Of a stretch of 64,000 nucleotides of DNA, positions 51,166-61,067 are shown in pieces. Below the pieces are notes generated by a model. It was not told the origin of the DNA, did not search any database, and worked only from the letters and a program-made list of their open reading frames with translations. Made by a program: the position numbers and the translations under genes. Where the stretch lies: the NCBI RefSeq assembly GCF_001942335.1, contig NZ_MKKH01000012.1, forward strand, positions 1-64,000, given 5' to 3'. The stretch comes from Cellulosimicrobium sp. CUA-896 (lineage in GTDB: Bacteria > Actinomycetota > Actinomycetes > Actinomycetales > Cellulomonadaceae). Positions within the stretch are counted from its first letter, which is position 1. Each line of letters begins with the position of its first letter.

Positions 51166-53535
51166 GTGGACGAGATGGACGAGATCGTTCACGAGTTCCT
51201 GGTCGAGTCGTACGAGAACCTCGACCAGCTCGACCAGGACCTCGTGGCGCTCGAGAGCGACCCGTCGTCGCGCACGCTGCTCAGCAGCATCTTCCGCACG
51301 GTGCACACGATCAAGGGCACGAGCGGGTTCCTCGGGTTCGGCAACCTGGAGCGCGTGTCCCACGTGGGCGAGTCGCTGCTGTCGGAGCTGCGCGACGGCA
51401 AGCGGGACATGGACCAGCCGACGGCCGACGTGCTGCTCGCGCTCGTCGACACGCTCCGGGCGATCCTGGCCCGGGTCGAGTCGGGAGCCGGCGACGACCT
51501 CGACGTCGAGCCGATGGTCGAGCAGATCGTGGCCGTCCAGGAGGGCCGCGCCGTCGAGGGCGCAGGGCCACGGGCCGCGAGCCCGGACTCGGACGAGGCC
51601 ACCGGGGACGCCGCCGCACCGGTCGACGAGGACCCGGCCGAGGCGGTCGACGCGGTCTCGGCCGCCGACGCGGTGGCCACGGCCGAGGTGCCCGCAGAGC
51701 CGGTGCCCGCCCCCGAACCGGTGCCCGCCCCGGCCCCGGAGGCCGCCGCGCCGCCCGCGGTGCCGGCGCCGACGACGGGACCGCGCGCCGAGGAGACCGA
51801 GACGCACCAGCGCAACGCCGCCGAGGGCTCGATCCGCGTCGACGTGGACCTGCTCGACACGCTCATGCGCCAGGTCGGCGAGCTCGTGCTCGTGCGCAAC
51901 CAGATCGACCGCATCGCCGGCGAGGGGGAGGACCAGGACACCAAGCGGTCCGCCCAGCGGCTGAGCCTCATCGCCTCGGAGCTGCAGGAGGGCGTCATGA
52001 AGACGCGCATGCAGCCGATCGAGCACCTGTGGTCGAAGATGCCGCGCGTCGTGCGCGACCTCGCCAAGATGCTGGGGCGCGACGTGCGCATCGAGATGGT
52101 CGGCGGCGACACCGAGCTCGACCGCTCGCTGCTCGAGGCCGTGAAGGACCCGCTGACGCACCTGGTGCGCAACGCGGTCGACCACGGCATCGAGGCTCCG
52201 GAGGTGCGGGTCGCCGCGGGCAAGCGCGCCCAGGGCCTCGTGACGCTGCGCGCCTACCACTCGAACGGCCAGGTCGTCGTCGAGATCACCGACGACGGGG
52301 CCGGTATCGACCCCGAGAAGGTCGGGCGCACGGCGGTGAGCAAGGGCCTGCGCACGGCGGCGGACGTCGCCGCCATGACGCCGCCCGAGCTGCTCGACCT
52401 GCTGTTCCTGCCCGGGTTCTCGACGGCCGCCAAGGTCACCAACGTGTCCGGCCGCGGCGTCGGCATGGACGTCGTGCGCACCAACATCGAGGCCATCGGC
52501 GGGTCCGTCGACGTCGAGTCCGCGGTGGGGACCGGCACCACGTGGCGCATGCGCATCCCGCTGACGCTCGCGATCATGCCTGCGCTCACGGTGACGTGCT
52601 GCGGCTCCGTGTACGCGATCCCGCAGGTGAGCCTGCTGGAGCTCGTGGCGCTGGGCGACCAGCACGGCGAGATCGAGCACGTCGGCACCGCGCCGGTCTT
52701 CCGGCTGCGCGGGACCCTCCTGCCGCTGATCTCGCTGGCCGAGGTGCTCGGGCTGGAGCAGGAGGCCGAGGGCCGCGTCATCGCCGTCGTCGAGGCCGAC
52801 GAGCAGCGCTTCGGCGTCATCGTGGACCGGGTCCTCAACATGGAGGAGATCGTCGTCAAGGCGATCGCCAGCCGTCTCAAGCAGATCGGCATGTACTCCG
52901 GGGCGACGGTCCTCGGGGACGGCGGTGTCGCGCTCATCCTCGACCTCCAGGCGATCGCCCGGCGCGTGCTGTCGGCCGAGGCGGCGAGCCTCGCGCGGGC
53001 GCACGTCCAGGAGGCCGCCGACGAGCTCACCGCGACCGAGCAGACGCTCGTCGTCGGGGCGGGGGAGCGTCGGGTCGCGATCCCGCTGTCCGCGGTCACG
53101 CGGCTCGAGCGCATCCGCGCCGAGACCATCGAGCGGGTCGGCGCGCGCGAGGTGCTCCAGTACCGCGGCGCGCTGCTGCCGCTCGTGCGGCTCGACCAGC
53201 TGCTCGGCGCGAGCAGCGGCCTTCCGGCGGACGAGCTCGACGTCGTCGTGTACACGCGCGGCGGCCGGAGCATCGCGATGGCCGTCACCGAGATCGTCGA
53301 CATCGTCGAGGACGACGCGCGTCGTCACAGCGACATCGACGACCACGGGCTCCTCGGCTCGACGGTGCTCAAGGACCGGGTGACCGAGCTGCTCGACGTG
53401 CGCAGCGCCGTCCAGGCGGCCGACCCCGGGTTCTTCGACGACGTCGAGGCCGGTGACCTCTCCGAGCTCGACGGCGTGGAGGACCTCCACGACCCGCTGG
53501 CCGGTTCCGGCCTGACCCTGGCAGGTGCACGATGA
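51166..53535 (+). CDS. cheA: Chemotaxis histidine kinase CheA
   Basis: Cytosolic kinase of 789 residues. The GTG at 51166 follows GGGGGAGG. The P1 phosphotransfer domain has His47 in FRTVHTIKGTSGFLGFG. A Pro/Ala/Glu-rich linker (residues about 125-215) stands where a P2 domain could be. P3 dimerisation begins RVDVDLLDTLMRQVGELVL. P4 kinase: LTHLVRNAVDHGIEAPE (N-box), TDDGAGIDPEKVG and SGRGVGMDVVRTN. Then two CheW-like domains in tandem: P5 (about 465-600) and a second one (about 615-755). It is the first gene of the operon and overlaps cheW by ATGA. Confidence 0.96.
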   Translation: MDEMDEIVHEFLVESYENLDQLDQDLVALESDPSSRTLLSSIFRTVHTIKGTSGFLGFGNLERVSHVGESLLSELRDGKRDMDQPTADVLLALVDTLRAILARVESGAGDDLDVEPMVEQIVAVQEGRAVEGAGPRAASPDSDEATGDAAAPVDEDPAEAVDAVSAADAVATAEVPAEPVPAPEPVPAPAPEAAAPPAVPAPTTGPRAEETETHQRNAAEGSIRVDVDLLDTLMRQVGELVLVRNQIDRIAGEGEDQDTKRSAQRLSLIASELQEGVMKTRMQPIEHLWSKMPRVVRDLAKMLGRDVRIEMVGGDTELDRSLLEAVKDPLTHLVRNAVDHGIEAPEVRVAAGKRAQGLVTLRAYHSNGQVVVEITDDGAGIDPEKVGRTAVSKGLRTAADVAAMTPPELLDLLFLPGFSTAAKVTNVSGRGVGMDVVRTNIEAIGGSVDVESAVGTGTTWRMRIPLTLAIMPALTVTCCGSVYAIPQVSLLELVALGDQHGEIEHVGTAPVFRLRGTLLPLISLAEVLGLEQEAEGRVIAVVEADEQRFGVIVDRVLNMEEIVVKAIASRLKQIGMYSGATVLGDGGVALILDLQAIARRVLSAEAASLARAHVQEAADELTATEQTLVVGAGERRVAIPLSAVTRLERIRAETIERVGAREVLQYRGALLPLVRLDQLLGASSGLPADELDVVVYTRGGRSIAMAVTEIVDIVEDDARRHSDIDDHGLLGSTVLKDRVTELLDVRSAVQAADPGFFDDVEAGDLSELDGVEDLHDPLAGSGLTLAGAR

Positions 53536-53942
53536 CCACCCAGCTCGTGACGTTCACGCTCGACGACCGCCTCTGCGGCATCCCGGTCGACCGGGTCCAG
53601 GAGGTGCTCCCCGGCGGGACGCGCACCCGGGTCCCGCTCGCACCCGACGACGTCGCCGGCCTCGTCAACCTGCGCGGGCAGGTCGTCCTCTCGGTGGACC
53701 TGCGCCGCCGGCTGGGCATGCCCGCCCGGGACGAGGACCAGATGATGGTCGTCGTCTTCGTCGGCGACGAGACCGTGAGCCTGCTCGTCGACCAGATCGG
53801 CGACGTCCTCGAGGTCGACGCCGAGCAGTTCGAGGCACCGCCGCAGACGCTCACCGACGAGCTCCAGGCGGTCATCCTCGGCGCGTACAAGCTGCCCCAG
53901 CGGCTGCTCCTCGCGCTCGACGTCGACGCCGCGGCCTCCTGA
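53532..53942 (+). CDS. cheW: Chemotaxis coupling protein CheW
   Basis: Adaptor of 136 residues linking receptors to CheA. ATG at 53532 overlaps the cheA stop. The fold is clear from LVTFTLDDRLCGIPVDRVQE, LVNLRGQVVLSVDLRRRLG and VSLLVDQIGDVLEVDAEQFE. The first receptor gene starts about 50 bp downstream. Confidence 0.96.
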   Translation: MTTQLVTFTLDDRLCGIPVDRVQEVLPGGTRTRVPLAPDDVAGLVNLRGQVVLSVDLRRRLGMPARDEDQMMVVVFVGDETVSLLVDQIGDVLEVDAEQFEAPPQTLTDELQAVILGAYKLPQRLLLALDVDAAAS

Positions 53943-53994
53943 GCCGCACCTTCCCTTCTTCCCGCACGTTCTTCCGTTCCTGAGGAGTACCCCC

Positions 53995-55616
53995 ATGTCC
54001 ACCCACGACACGTCCCCCCGCACGGCGACCCGCCGGCGTCGCCGCTTCGCCGACCTCTCGGTCCGCACCAAGGTGCTCGTCGCGCTCGGCGTCCTCGCCA
54101 CCGTGCTGGTCCTGATCGTCGGGTTCGCGCTGACGAGCCTGCGCTCGCTGGCGGCCAGCACGGCCTCGGTCACCGACGTCGCCAACTCGCTCCTGCGCAG
54201 CAACGCGCAGGTCGACCACGACACGCAGGAGGCCTGGCGGCTGACCTACCAGTACCCGCTCGTCCAGGGCGAGGCGCGCGCCGCGGTCGTCGCCCAGATG
54301 GATGCGACCGACGCGCTGGTCGCGGAGCAGTCGGCGGCGATCGACGCGGTGCTCGAGGCCGCGGGCGTCGACGAGCCGAACTGGAACGAGTTCAAGGCCT
54401 CGTGGGCCGAGTGGGTCGCGTTCCGCGACGCGTCGCTCATGCCCGCGGTCGACGCGGGCGGGGTCTCGCCGGAGCTCCAGGCGCAGAACGACGAGATCAT
54501 CGCGACGTACCGCGCGGCGCTCGGAGCGTCCGGTGCCGGCGTGTACGACTACCTCGGCACGGTCGCGGACGACGCGGCTGCCGAGTCGTCGCGGACGTTC
54601 CTCCTCATGATCGTGCTGTCGGCCGCGGGCCTGGTGCTGTCGCTGCTGCTCGGCGTCCGCGTCGCGAACTCGATCCGGCGGTCGGCCGACAAGGTCCGGG
54701 GGTCGCTGGACGCCCTCGCCGCCGGTGACCTCACGGTGCCGGCGGACGTGGACAGCCGGGACGAGCTGGGGCAGATGGCCGTGTCCCTGACGACGGCGCA
54801 GACGAACCTGCGCGGCATCATCGGTGAGGTCGCGGGGACGTCGGAGGCGGTCGCGGCGGCGGCGGAGCAGCTGTCGGCGACGAGCCAGCAGTTCTCGGCG
54901 AGCACGACGGAGGCCGCGACGCGGTCGGGCGCGGTGGCGTCGGCGGCGGAGCAGGTGTCGCAGAACGTGCAGACGGTCGCGGCGGGTGCCGAGCAGATGG
55001 GCGCGTCGATCCGGGAGATCGCGCAGAACTCGAACGAGGCGGCGAAGGTCGCGAACAAGGCGACCGACCGCGCGGCGGCGACGAACGAGACGGTGCAGAA
55101 GCTCGGCACGTCCTCGCAGGAGATCGGTGACGTGATCAAGGTGATCACCTCGATCGCGGAGCAGACGAACCTGCTGGCGCTGAACGCGACGATCGAGGCG
55201 GCGCGCGCGGGGAGGCCGGCAAGGGCTTCGCGGTCGTGGCGAGCGAGGTCAAGGAGCTGGCGCAGGAGACGGCGAAGGCGACCGAGGACATCGCGCGCCG
55301 GGTCGAGGCGATCCAGGGCGACACGGCGAGCGCGGTGGACGCGATCGGGGAGATCGCGGACATCATCGGCCAGATCAACGACTACCAGCTGACCATCGCC
55401 TCGGCGGTGGAGGAGCAGACCGCGACGACGACGGAGATGTCGCGCGGCGTCCAGGAGTCCGCGACCGGTGCCGGGGAGATCGCCGACACGATCACCGGGA
55501 TCGCGACGGCGGCGTCGTCCAACACGGCGGCGCTCGACCAGATCAACGGGGCCGTGGGCGAGCTCGCCCGCATGTCGGCCGAGCTGCGCGCCCGCGCGGC
55601 CCAGTTCGCCTACTGA
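53995..55616 (+). CDS. Methyl-accepting chemotaxis protein 1 (one frameshift)
   Basis: Membrane chemoreceptor of about 540 residues after repair. ATG at 53995 follows GAGGAG. One membrane helix at about residues 26-46 and another at about 203-223 enclose a four-helix-bundle-like ligand domain. HAMP follows ([27 protein letters not shown], given by its key [15 protein letters not shown]), then the signalling domain with [18 protein letters not shown] at the hairpin tip. One G is missing at about 55209-55212, so as written the chain leaves frame at the hairpin; it resumes [15 protein letters not shown]. The ligand is unknown. No C-terminal CheR-docking pentapeptide is visible (it ends RAAQFAY). 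Confidence 0.9.
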
Positions 55617-55640
55617 CCCCGGCGGTCCCCCAGACCAGGG

Positions 55641-55672
55641 CGGCGGCTGCCGGCCCCCACCGGCAGCCGCCG
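55641..55672 (+). terminator. Hairpin between the two receptor genes
   Basis: CGGCGGCTGCCGG (55641-55653) pairs with CCGGCAGCCGCCG (55660-55672), a 13-bp perfect stem with a 6-nt loop, 24 bases after the first receptor stop. No T run follows, so partial termination or message stabilisation is possible. Confidence 0.65.
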
Positions 55673-55756
55673 TCCGACCTCGGAGCACCCGACTCCGAGG
55701 ACCACGCGGCAACCCACCGAAGGACCTCCACGCACCACTGACCGAAGGACACCGTC

Positions 55757-57350
55757 ATGAGCACCCGTACCCGGACGCGTCGCCTGCGCGACCTGTCCAT
55801 CCGCACCAAGGTCCTCTCCGCCGTCGGCGTGATGGCCGTCGCCGCGGCCGCCATCGGCGTCGTGGGCGCGGGCCAGGTGGGCAACCTCGCCGCCGAGCAG
55901 GAACGGGTGTACCAGCAGCGCGTCGAGCCGATGGTCGACTTCGCCGCGGCGCACCGCATGTACCAGGGTGCGCGGGCGCGCACGGCCGCGATGGGGATGC
56001 TGTCTCCCGGGCGGCTCGACCTCGCGGTCGCGGAGATCGAGACCTTCACGACGGACGCGACGGACCTGCTCGAGACGCTGCGGCCCGTGGCGGCCGACCC
56101 GGCGGCCGTCGACGCGGCCGTGGCCGCCGTGACGAACTACGGCGCGACGGTGCGCGGCGACTGGCTCGACGTCGTGCGCGGCGGCGACCGCGCCGTCATC
56201 GAGCGCTACTACGACGAGACGATGCAGCCGCTGTCCGACATCGTCAACGACTCGCTCACCGCGCTCACGGAGCTGCAGGCGCAGTCCGCGGCGGAGGCGA
56301 ACGACGAGGTCGCCGCCCTCGCGCTCGGCACGGAACGCCTCATCCTCGTCATCCTCGTCGCCGGTCTCGTCGCCGGGTTCGGGCTCGCGCTCGTCGTCGT
56401 GCGTCGGATCATGCGCAACGTCCGGAGCATCGGCACGGCCGTCGACGCCCTCGGCGCCGGCGACCTCACCGTCCGGCCGCAGGCCGACTCCCGGGACGAG
56501 CTGGGCCGGATGACCGACAGCCTCGCCGGCTCGATCGCCTCCCTGCGCGCCACGATCGGCAGCGTCAACGAGGTGACCTCCGCGGTGGCCGCGAGCGCGG
56601 AGGAGCTGGCGGCGTCCACGACGCAGCTCGTCGCGACGACGGAACGGTCGTCCGCGCAGTCGGACGCGGTCGCGTCGGCGGCGGAGCAGGTGTCGCAGAA
56701 CGTGCGGACGGTGGCTGCGGGTGCCGAGGAGATGGGGGCGTCGATCCGGGAGATCGCGCAGAACTCGAACGAGGCGGCGAAGGTCGCGAACCTGGCGACG
56801 GAGCAGGCGGCGGTGACGAACGAGACGGTGCAGAAGCTCGGGTCGTCGTCGCAGGAGATCGGGAACGTGATCAAGGTGATCACCTCGATCGCGGAGCAGA
56901 CGAACCTGCTGGCGCTGAACGCGACGATCGAGGCGGCGCGCGCGGGGAGGCCGGCAAGGGGTTCGCGGTGGTGGCGAGCGAGGTCAAGGAGCTGGCGCAG
57001 GAGACGGCGAAGGCGACCGAGGACATCGCGCGTCGGGTGGAGGCGATCCAGGGCGACACCGAGGGTGCCGTGGGTGCGATCGCGGAGATCACGCAGATCA
57101 TCGGGCAGATCAACGACTACCAGCTGACCATCGCCTCGGCGGTGGAGGAGCAGAGCGCGACGACGACCGAGATGTCGCGCGGCGTCCAGGAGTCCGCCAC
57201 CGGGGCCAGCGAGATCGCCGGGAACATCACCGGGATCGCCTCGGGCGCCAGGAGAACGCCCGGACCATGGAGCAGATGAGCGCCGCGGTCGGCGAGCTCG
57301 CGCACGTCTCCGAGGAGCTGCGGGCCCGCGTCTCCCGGTTCCGGCTCTGA
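55757..57350 (+). CDS. Methyl-accepting chemotaxis protein 2 (two frameshifts)
   Basis: Membrane chemoreceptor of about 531 residues after repair. ATG at 55757. Membrane helices are at about residues 16-36 ([18 protein letters not shown]) and 193-216 ([20 protein letters not shown]). The ligand domain between them has [20 protein letters not shown] ([17 protein letters not shown]) and the signalling domain follow; the latter is almost identical in DNA to receptor 1. One G is missing at about 56944-56947, the same place as in receptor 1, and one C at about 57247-57250, after which the frame resumes [19 protein letters not shown]. The ligand is unknown. Confidence 0.88.
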
Positions 57351-57431
57351 CGCCTCGACCGTGACCCGCACGACCCCCACCCCCCGCACGGCGCACCCCG
57401 CCGCCGTGCACGGCACCGAAGGAGGCCGAGG

Positions 57432-58502
57432 ATGATCCGCGTCCTCGTGGTCGACGACTCCGTCGTCATCCGGCGCCTCGTCTCGCAGACCCTCGAGCGG
57501 GACCCCGACATCACCGTCGTCGGCACCGCGGCGGACGGCCGTCTCGCGCTGGCGAAGGTCGAGCAGCTCGACCCGGACGTCGTGACGCTCGACATCGAGA
57601 TGCCGACGATGAACGGGATCGAGACCGTGCGCGCGCTCCGCGCGGCCGGGCGGCGCATGCCCGTCATCATGTTCTCGACGCTGACGGAGCGCGGCGCCGC
57701 CGCGACGCTCGACGCGCTGACGGCCGGCGCCACCGACTACGTCACGAAGCCGAGCGGCGCCGGCTCGGTGCAGACCGCCCTCGAGCGGGTCGGCCTCGAG
57801 CTCGTGCCGAAGATCAAGGCGCTCGTCCCCCGGGCGACCCGGGCCTCGGCGGCCCCCGCGGCGCCGACGTCGGCCGCGGCGGGGCCGCCGCGCACGGGAG
57901 GCCGGCCGGCGCCGGTCAAGCCGGTCCGTGCGGTCGTGGTGGGCTCGTCCACCGGCGGCCCCGAGGCGCTGCGCGTCGTCCTGTCGGCGCTGCGCCGGCC
58001 GTTGCCCGTGCCGATGCTCCTCGTCCAGCACATGCCGCCGGTGTTCACGCGTCAGCTCGCCGAACGGCTCGACCGCGAGGGCGCGACCCGCGTCGTCGAG
58101 TCGGCCGGGGGAGAGGTGCTGCAGCCCGGCCACGCCTACCTGGCCCCGGGCGGGCGCCACCTCGAGGTCGTCCGCGAGGGCGCGCACCTCGCCACGCGTC
58201 TCACCGACGGGCCGCCCGTCAACTTCACGCGCCCGGCCGTCGACGTGCTGTTCCGCTCCGCGGTGCGCGTGCTCGGCGGGGACCTGCTGGCGCTCGTGCT
58301 CACCGGCATGGGCTCCGACGGCCGGGACGGCGCGGGCGAGATCGCCCGCGCGGGCGGCCACGTCGTCGCCCAGGACGAGCGGACCTCGGTCGTGTGGGGC
58401 ATGCCCGGGGCCGTCACGACCGCGGGCCACGCCCACCAGGTCCTCCCGCTCGACCAGGTCGCCCGTGCCGTGTCGACCGCGACCGAAGGAGCACGCGCAT
58501 GA
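57432..58502 (+). CDS. cheB: Protein-glutamate methylesterase CheB
   Basis: Two-domain response regulator and esterase of 356 residues that demethylates and deamidates receptors for adaptation. ATG at 57432 follows GGAGG. The receiver has the acidic pair VDDS and phospho-Asp54 in VTLDIEMPTMNG, with Lys in DYVTKPSG. A Pro/Ala linker leads to the catalytic domain with Ser in VVGSSTGGPEALR, His in VQHMPPVFT and Asp in GMGSDGRDGAGE. It overlaps cheR by ATGA. Confidence 0.97.
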   Translation: MIRVLVVDDSVVIRRLVSQTLERDPDITVVGTAADGRLALAKVEQLDPDVVTLDIEMPTMNGIETVRALRAAGRRMPVIMFSTLTERGAAATLDALTAGATDYVTKPSGAGSVQTALERVGLELVPKIKALVPRATRASAAPAAPTSAAAGPPRTGGRPAPVKPVRAVVVGSSTGGPEALRVVLSALRRPLPVPMLLVQHMPPVFTRQLAERLDREGATRVVESAGGEVLQPGHAYLAPGGRHLEVVREGAHLATRLTDGPPVNFTRPAVDVLFRSAVRVLGGDLLALVLTGMGSDGRDGAGEIARAGGHVVAQDERTSVVWGMPGAVTTAGHAHQVLPLDQVARAVSTATEGARA

Positions 58503-59311
58503 CCGTCTCCACCCAGTCGTTCAGCTACGTGAGCGACCTGGTCCGCAAGCACAGCGCGATCCAGCTGACGCCCGGCAAGGAGTACCTCGTCGAGTCCCGG
58601 CTCGGGCCGCTCGCGCGCGAGAAGGGGCTCCAGGGCCCCGACGCCGTCGAGAGCTATGTGCAGCGCTACGTGCGCGGCGGCTCGGCCGTCGAGGTCGTGC
58701 GCGTCGTCGAGGCGATGACCACGAACGAGACCTCCTGGTTCCGGGACTCCTCGCCGTTCACGGCCCTGCGCCGCGTCATCCTGCCGGCCGTCGCGGGCAC
58801 GGACCTCAACGTCTGGTCCGCCGCGTGCTCGACCGGCCAGGAGCCGTACAGCATCGCGATGGTGCTGCGCGAGGAGAACGTCGCGCGCTACCGCATCCTC
58901 GCGACGGACATCAACGCCCAGGTCGTCGCCCGGGCGCGCACGGGCCGCTACAGCCAGCTGGAGGTCAACCGCGGCCTGCCCGCGCCGATGCTCGTGCGCA
59001 ACTTCACGCGCGTCGGCGCTGAGTGGGAGGTCGACGCGGCGCTGCGCGGCAGCATCTCGTTCCAGCAGCACAACCTGCTCGACCCGCCGCCCGGCACCGG
59101 GCAGTTCGACGTCGTGTTCCTGCGCAACGTCCTCATCTACTTCGACATGCCCACGAAGCAGTCGATCCTCGCCCGGCTCCGCCGCCGGGTGCGCCCCGGT
59201 GGCTTCCTGGTCCTGGGGGCCGCCGAGACCACCGTCGGCGTCGACCCCTCGTGGGACCGGGTCGACGTCACGCAGGGCTCCATCTACCGACTCCGAGGAG
59301 GCAGCGCATGA
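58499..59311 (+). CDS. cheR: Chemotaxis protein methyltransferase CheR
   Basis: SAM-dependent enzyme of 270 residues that methylates receptor glutamates. ATG at 58499 lies in the cheB stop. The N-terminal helical domain has YLVESRLGPLAREKG and TTNETSWFRD. The SAM domain has VWSAACSTGQEPYSIAM, ILATDINAQVVARARTG and VVFLRNVLIYFD. It is complete and overlaps the next response regulator gene by ATGA. Confidence 0.97.
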   Translation: MTVSTQSFSYVSDLVRKHSAIQLTPGKEYLVESRLGPLAREKGLQGPDAVESYVQRYVRGGSAVEVVRVVEAMTTNETSWFRDSSPFTALRRVILPAVAGTDLNVWSAACSTGQEPYSIAMVLREENVARYRILATDINAQVVARARTGRYSQLEVNRGLPAPMLVRNFTRVGAEWEVDAALRGSISFQQHNLLDPPPGTGQFDVVFLRNVLIYFDMPTKQSILARLRRRVRPGGFLVLGAAETTVGVDPSWDRVDVTQGSIYRLRGGSA

Positions 59312-59691
59312 GAGCGCTGATCATCGACGACGCCCGTGTGATGCGCCGCATCGTCGCCACGACACTGCACGATCTCGGCTTCGAGACGGCCCAGGCGGCC
59401 GACGGGCGCGAGGCGCTCGACCTGCTGGAGGCGGGCGAGCGCTTCGACCTCGCGTGCGTCGACTGGAACATGCCGGTCATGGACGGGCTGGAGTTCGTCC
59501 AGGCCGTGCGCGCGAACCGCGACTGGCGCGACCTCACGCTCATGATGGTCACGACCGAGTCGGAGCAGGGGCAGATCGTGCGCGCCCTCGCTGCGGGCGC
59601 CCACGAGTACCTCATCAAGCCGTTCACCCCCGACGCCCTCATGGCGAAGCTCGACATGCTCGGGCTCCTACCGACGAAGGAACTCGCATGA
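59308..59691 (+). CDS. CheY-like response regulator 1
   Basis: A stand-alone receiver of 127 residues. ATG at 59308 overlaps the cheR stop and has GAGGAGG upstream. The acidic pair is IIDDARVMRR, phospho-Asp52 is in CVDWNMPVMDGLEF, the Thr of MMVTTESEQ and Lys of LIKPFTPDAL complete the active site. With the second receiver 460 bp downstream, one of the two is the motor-binding CheY and the other may act as a phosphate sink or a CheX-linked regulator; the sequence does not settle which. Confidence 0.9.
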   Translation: MRALIIDDARVMRRIVATTLHDLGFETAQAADGREALDLLEAGERFDLACVDWNMPVMDGLEFVQAVRANRDWRDLTLMMVTTESEQGQIVRALAAGAHEYLIKPFTPDALMAKLDMLGLLPTKELA

Positions 59692-60155
59692 TCGACACCC
59701 ACGAGACGCTCGCGCTGAGCGTCGTCCCGATCGCCCAAGACCTGTTCACCGCGATGATCGACGGCGAGCCGGGCCTGCTGACGCCGGAGCCCGCGACGCT
59801 GCCGGTCGTGGACCCGGTGCACGCCTGGGTCGACATCGTCGGGCCGGCGCACTACCGCGCGCTGGTCGTCACGGGCCGCGCCACCGCGGACCGCCTGGCG
59901 CGCGCCCTGCTGCAGATGGCCGACGACGAGGACGTCTCGCTCGAGGACGTCCAGGACGCGCTCGGGGAGGTCGCGAACGTCGTCGGCGGCAACCTCAAGG
60001 GGATGCTGCCCGAGGGCTCGTCGTTGACCCTGCCGGTCGTCGACGTCGTCGGCCCGACCGCCACCCGCCCCGCCGACCACGAGCAGCCCCTGCTGTGGCG
60101 CGGCGACCCCCTCGTCATCTCCCTGTGGACCCCGAAGAACGGAGAAGAGCTGTGA
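59688..60155 (+). CDS. CheX-like chemotaxis phosphatase
   Basis: Protein of 155 residues. ATG at 59688 overlaps the preceding receiver gene by ATGA. The CheC/CheX/FliY active-site pattern ExxN is seen in DALGEVANVVGGNLKGMLPEG, that is EVAN followed by GGN, on the expected helix. This family removes phosphate from CheY. It lies between two receiver genes and overlaps both, which suggests it acts on one or both of them. Confidence 0.82.
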   Translation: MIDTHETLALSVVPIAQDLFTAMIDGEPGLLTPEPATLPVVDPVHAWVDIVGPAHYRALVVTGRATADRLARALLQMADDEDVSLEDVQDALGEVANVVGGNLKGMLPEGSSLTLPVVDVVGPTATRPADHEQPLLWRGDPLVISLWTPKNGEEL

Positions 60156-60514
60156 AGGTCCTCGTCGCCGACGACAGCCGCGTCATGCGGCAGATCGTCG
60201 TCCGCACCCTCCGCCAGGCCGGCTTCAGCGCCTGGGACGTCGTCCAGGCCGGTGACGGCGCGGAGGCGCTCGCCATGGCGCAGTCCGAGCAGCCCGACCT
60301 GGTGCTGTCCGACTGGAACATGCCCGAGATGAACGGCATCGACGTCCTGCGCTCGCTGCGCGCCGCCGGCTCGACGGTCCCGTTCGGATTCGTCACGTCG
60401 GAGGGCTCGCCGCAGATGCGTGAGCTCGCCGACAGCGAGGGCGCGCTGTTCCTCATCGCGAAGCCGTTCGACGCCGATACGTTCGAGACGGCCCTGCGGC
60501 CGCACTTCCGCTGA
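60152..60514 (+). CDS. cheY: CheY-like response regulator 2
   Basis: A receiver of 120 residues. GTG at 60152 overlaps the CheX-like stop and follows GGAGAAG. The acidic pair is VADDSRVMRQ, phospho-Asp54 is in VLSDWNMPEMNGIDVL, Thr is in GFVTSEGSP and Lys in IAKPFDADTF. The NMPEMNG segment after the Asp and the overall length match motor-binding CheY better than the first receiver does, so this is the better cheY candidate. Confidence 0.88.
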   Translation: MKVLVADDSRVMRQIVVRTLRQAGFSAWDVVQAGDGAEALAMAQSEQPDLVLSDWNMPEMNGIDVLRSLRAAGSTVPFGFVTSEGSPQMRELADSEGALFLIAKPFDADTFETALRPHFR

Positions 60515-60544
60515 CCCACCCGCCCCACCCGGAGGAGCACTCCT

Positions 60545-61036
60545 GTGATCACCGCGACGCCCCTGCCCCAGCTCAAGGAGCTGCGCGACCTGTACGGGGG
60601 CCTGGTCGGCCGTGACTGCACGGTCGAGCGCGTCAACGAGCTCATGTCGCCCGAGACGAGGCCCGGCGTGATCGTCGCCACCTACGTGAGCAACCGCGCG
60701 CAGGTGGAGGCGGTCGTCGCCGTCGACGTGCCGCTCGGCGCGTACCTCGGCGCGGCCATCGGCCTCATGCCGCCCGCGCCGGCCAAGGACGCCGTGGCCG
60801 ACGGCGCGCTCACCGACGTCCTGCTCGAGAACGTGGGGGAGGTCCTCAACGTGACGGCCGCGCTGTTCAACGCCGAGGGCGCCCCGCACCTCAAGCTCGC
60901 GGAGGTGTTCGACTCGACCCGCGGCGCCCTGCCGGGCGCACCGGTGTCGTTCCTGCGCAGCACCGGACGCCGCGTGGACGCCTCGGTCGAGATCGCCGGC
61001 TACGGCGGGGGAGCGCTCACCGTCGTCCTGCGGTAG
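60545..61036 (+). CDS. Second CheX/CheC-like protein
   Basis: Protein of 163 residues, last gene of the chemotaxis operon; GTG at 60545 follows GGAGGAGC. The family helix is recognisable as TDVLLENVGEVLNVTAALFN, where an ExxN motif is present (EVLN), and beta strands such as GVIVATYVSNRAQVEAVVAV flank it. Similarity to the first CheX-like protein is weak, so it may have a different target or a flagellar-switch role. The family call is moderate. Confidence 0.6.
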   Translation: MITATPLPQLKELRDLYGGLVGRDCTVERVNELMSPETRPGVIVATYVSNRAQVEAVVAVDVPLGAYLGAAIGLMPPAPAKDAVADGALTDVLLENVGEVLNVTAALFNAEGAPHLKLAEVFDSTRGALPGAPVSFLRSTGRRVDASVEIAGYGGGALTVVLR

Positions 61037-61067
61037 CCCGCCCGTCGGCCGCCACCGGCCCGCACAC

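Noticed and set aside
55200..55220. Programmed ribosomal frameshift in the receptor genes
   Set aside because: There is no slippery heptamer or stop arrangement of a known type, and similar breaks occur in unrelated genes throughout the window, so a consensus error is simpler.
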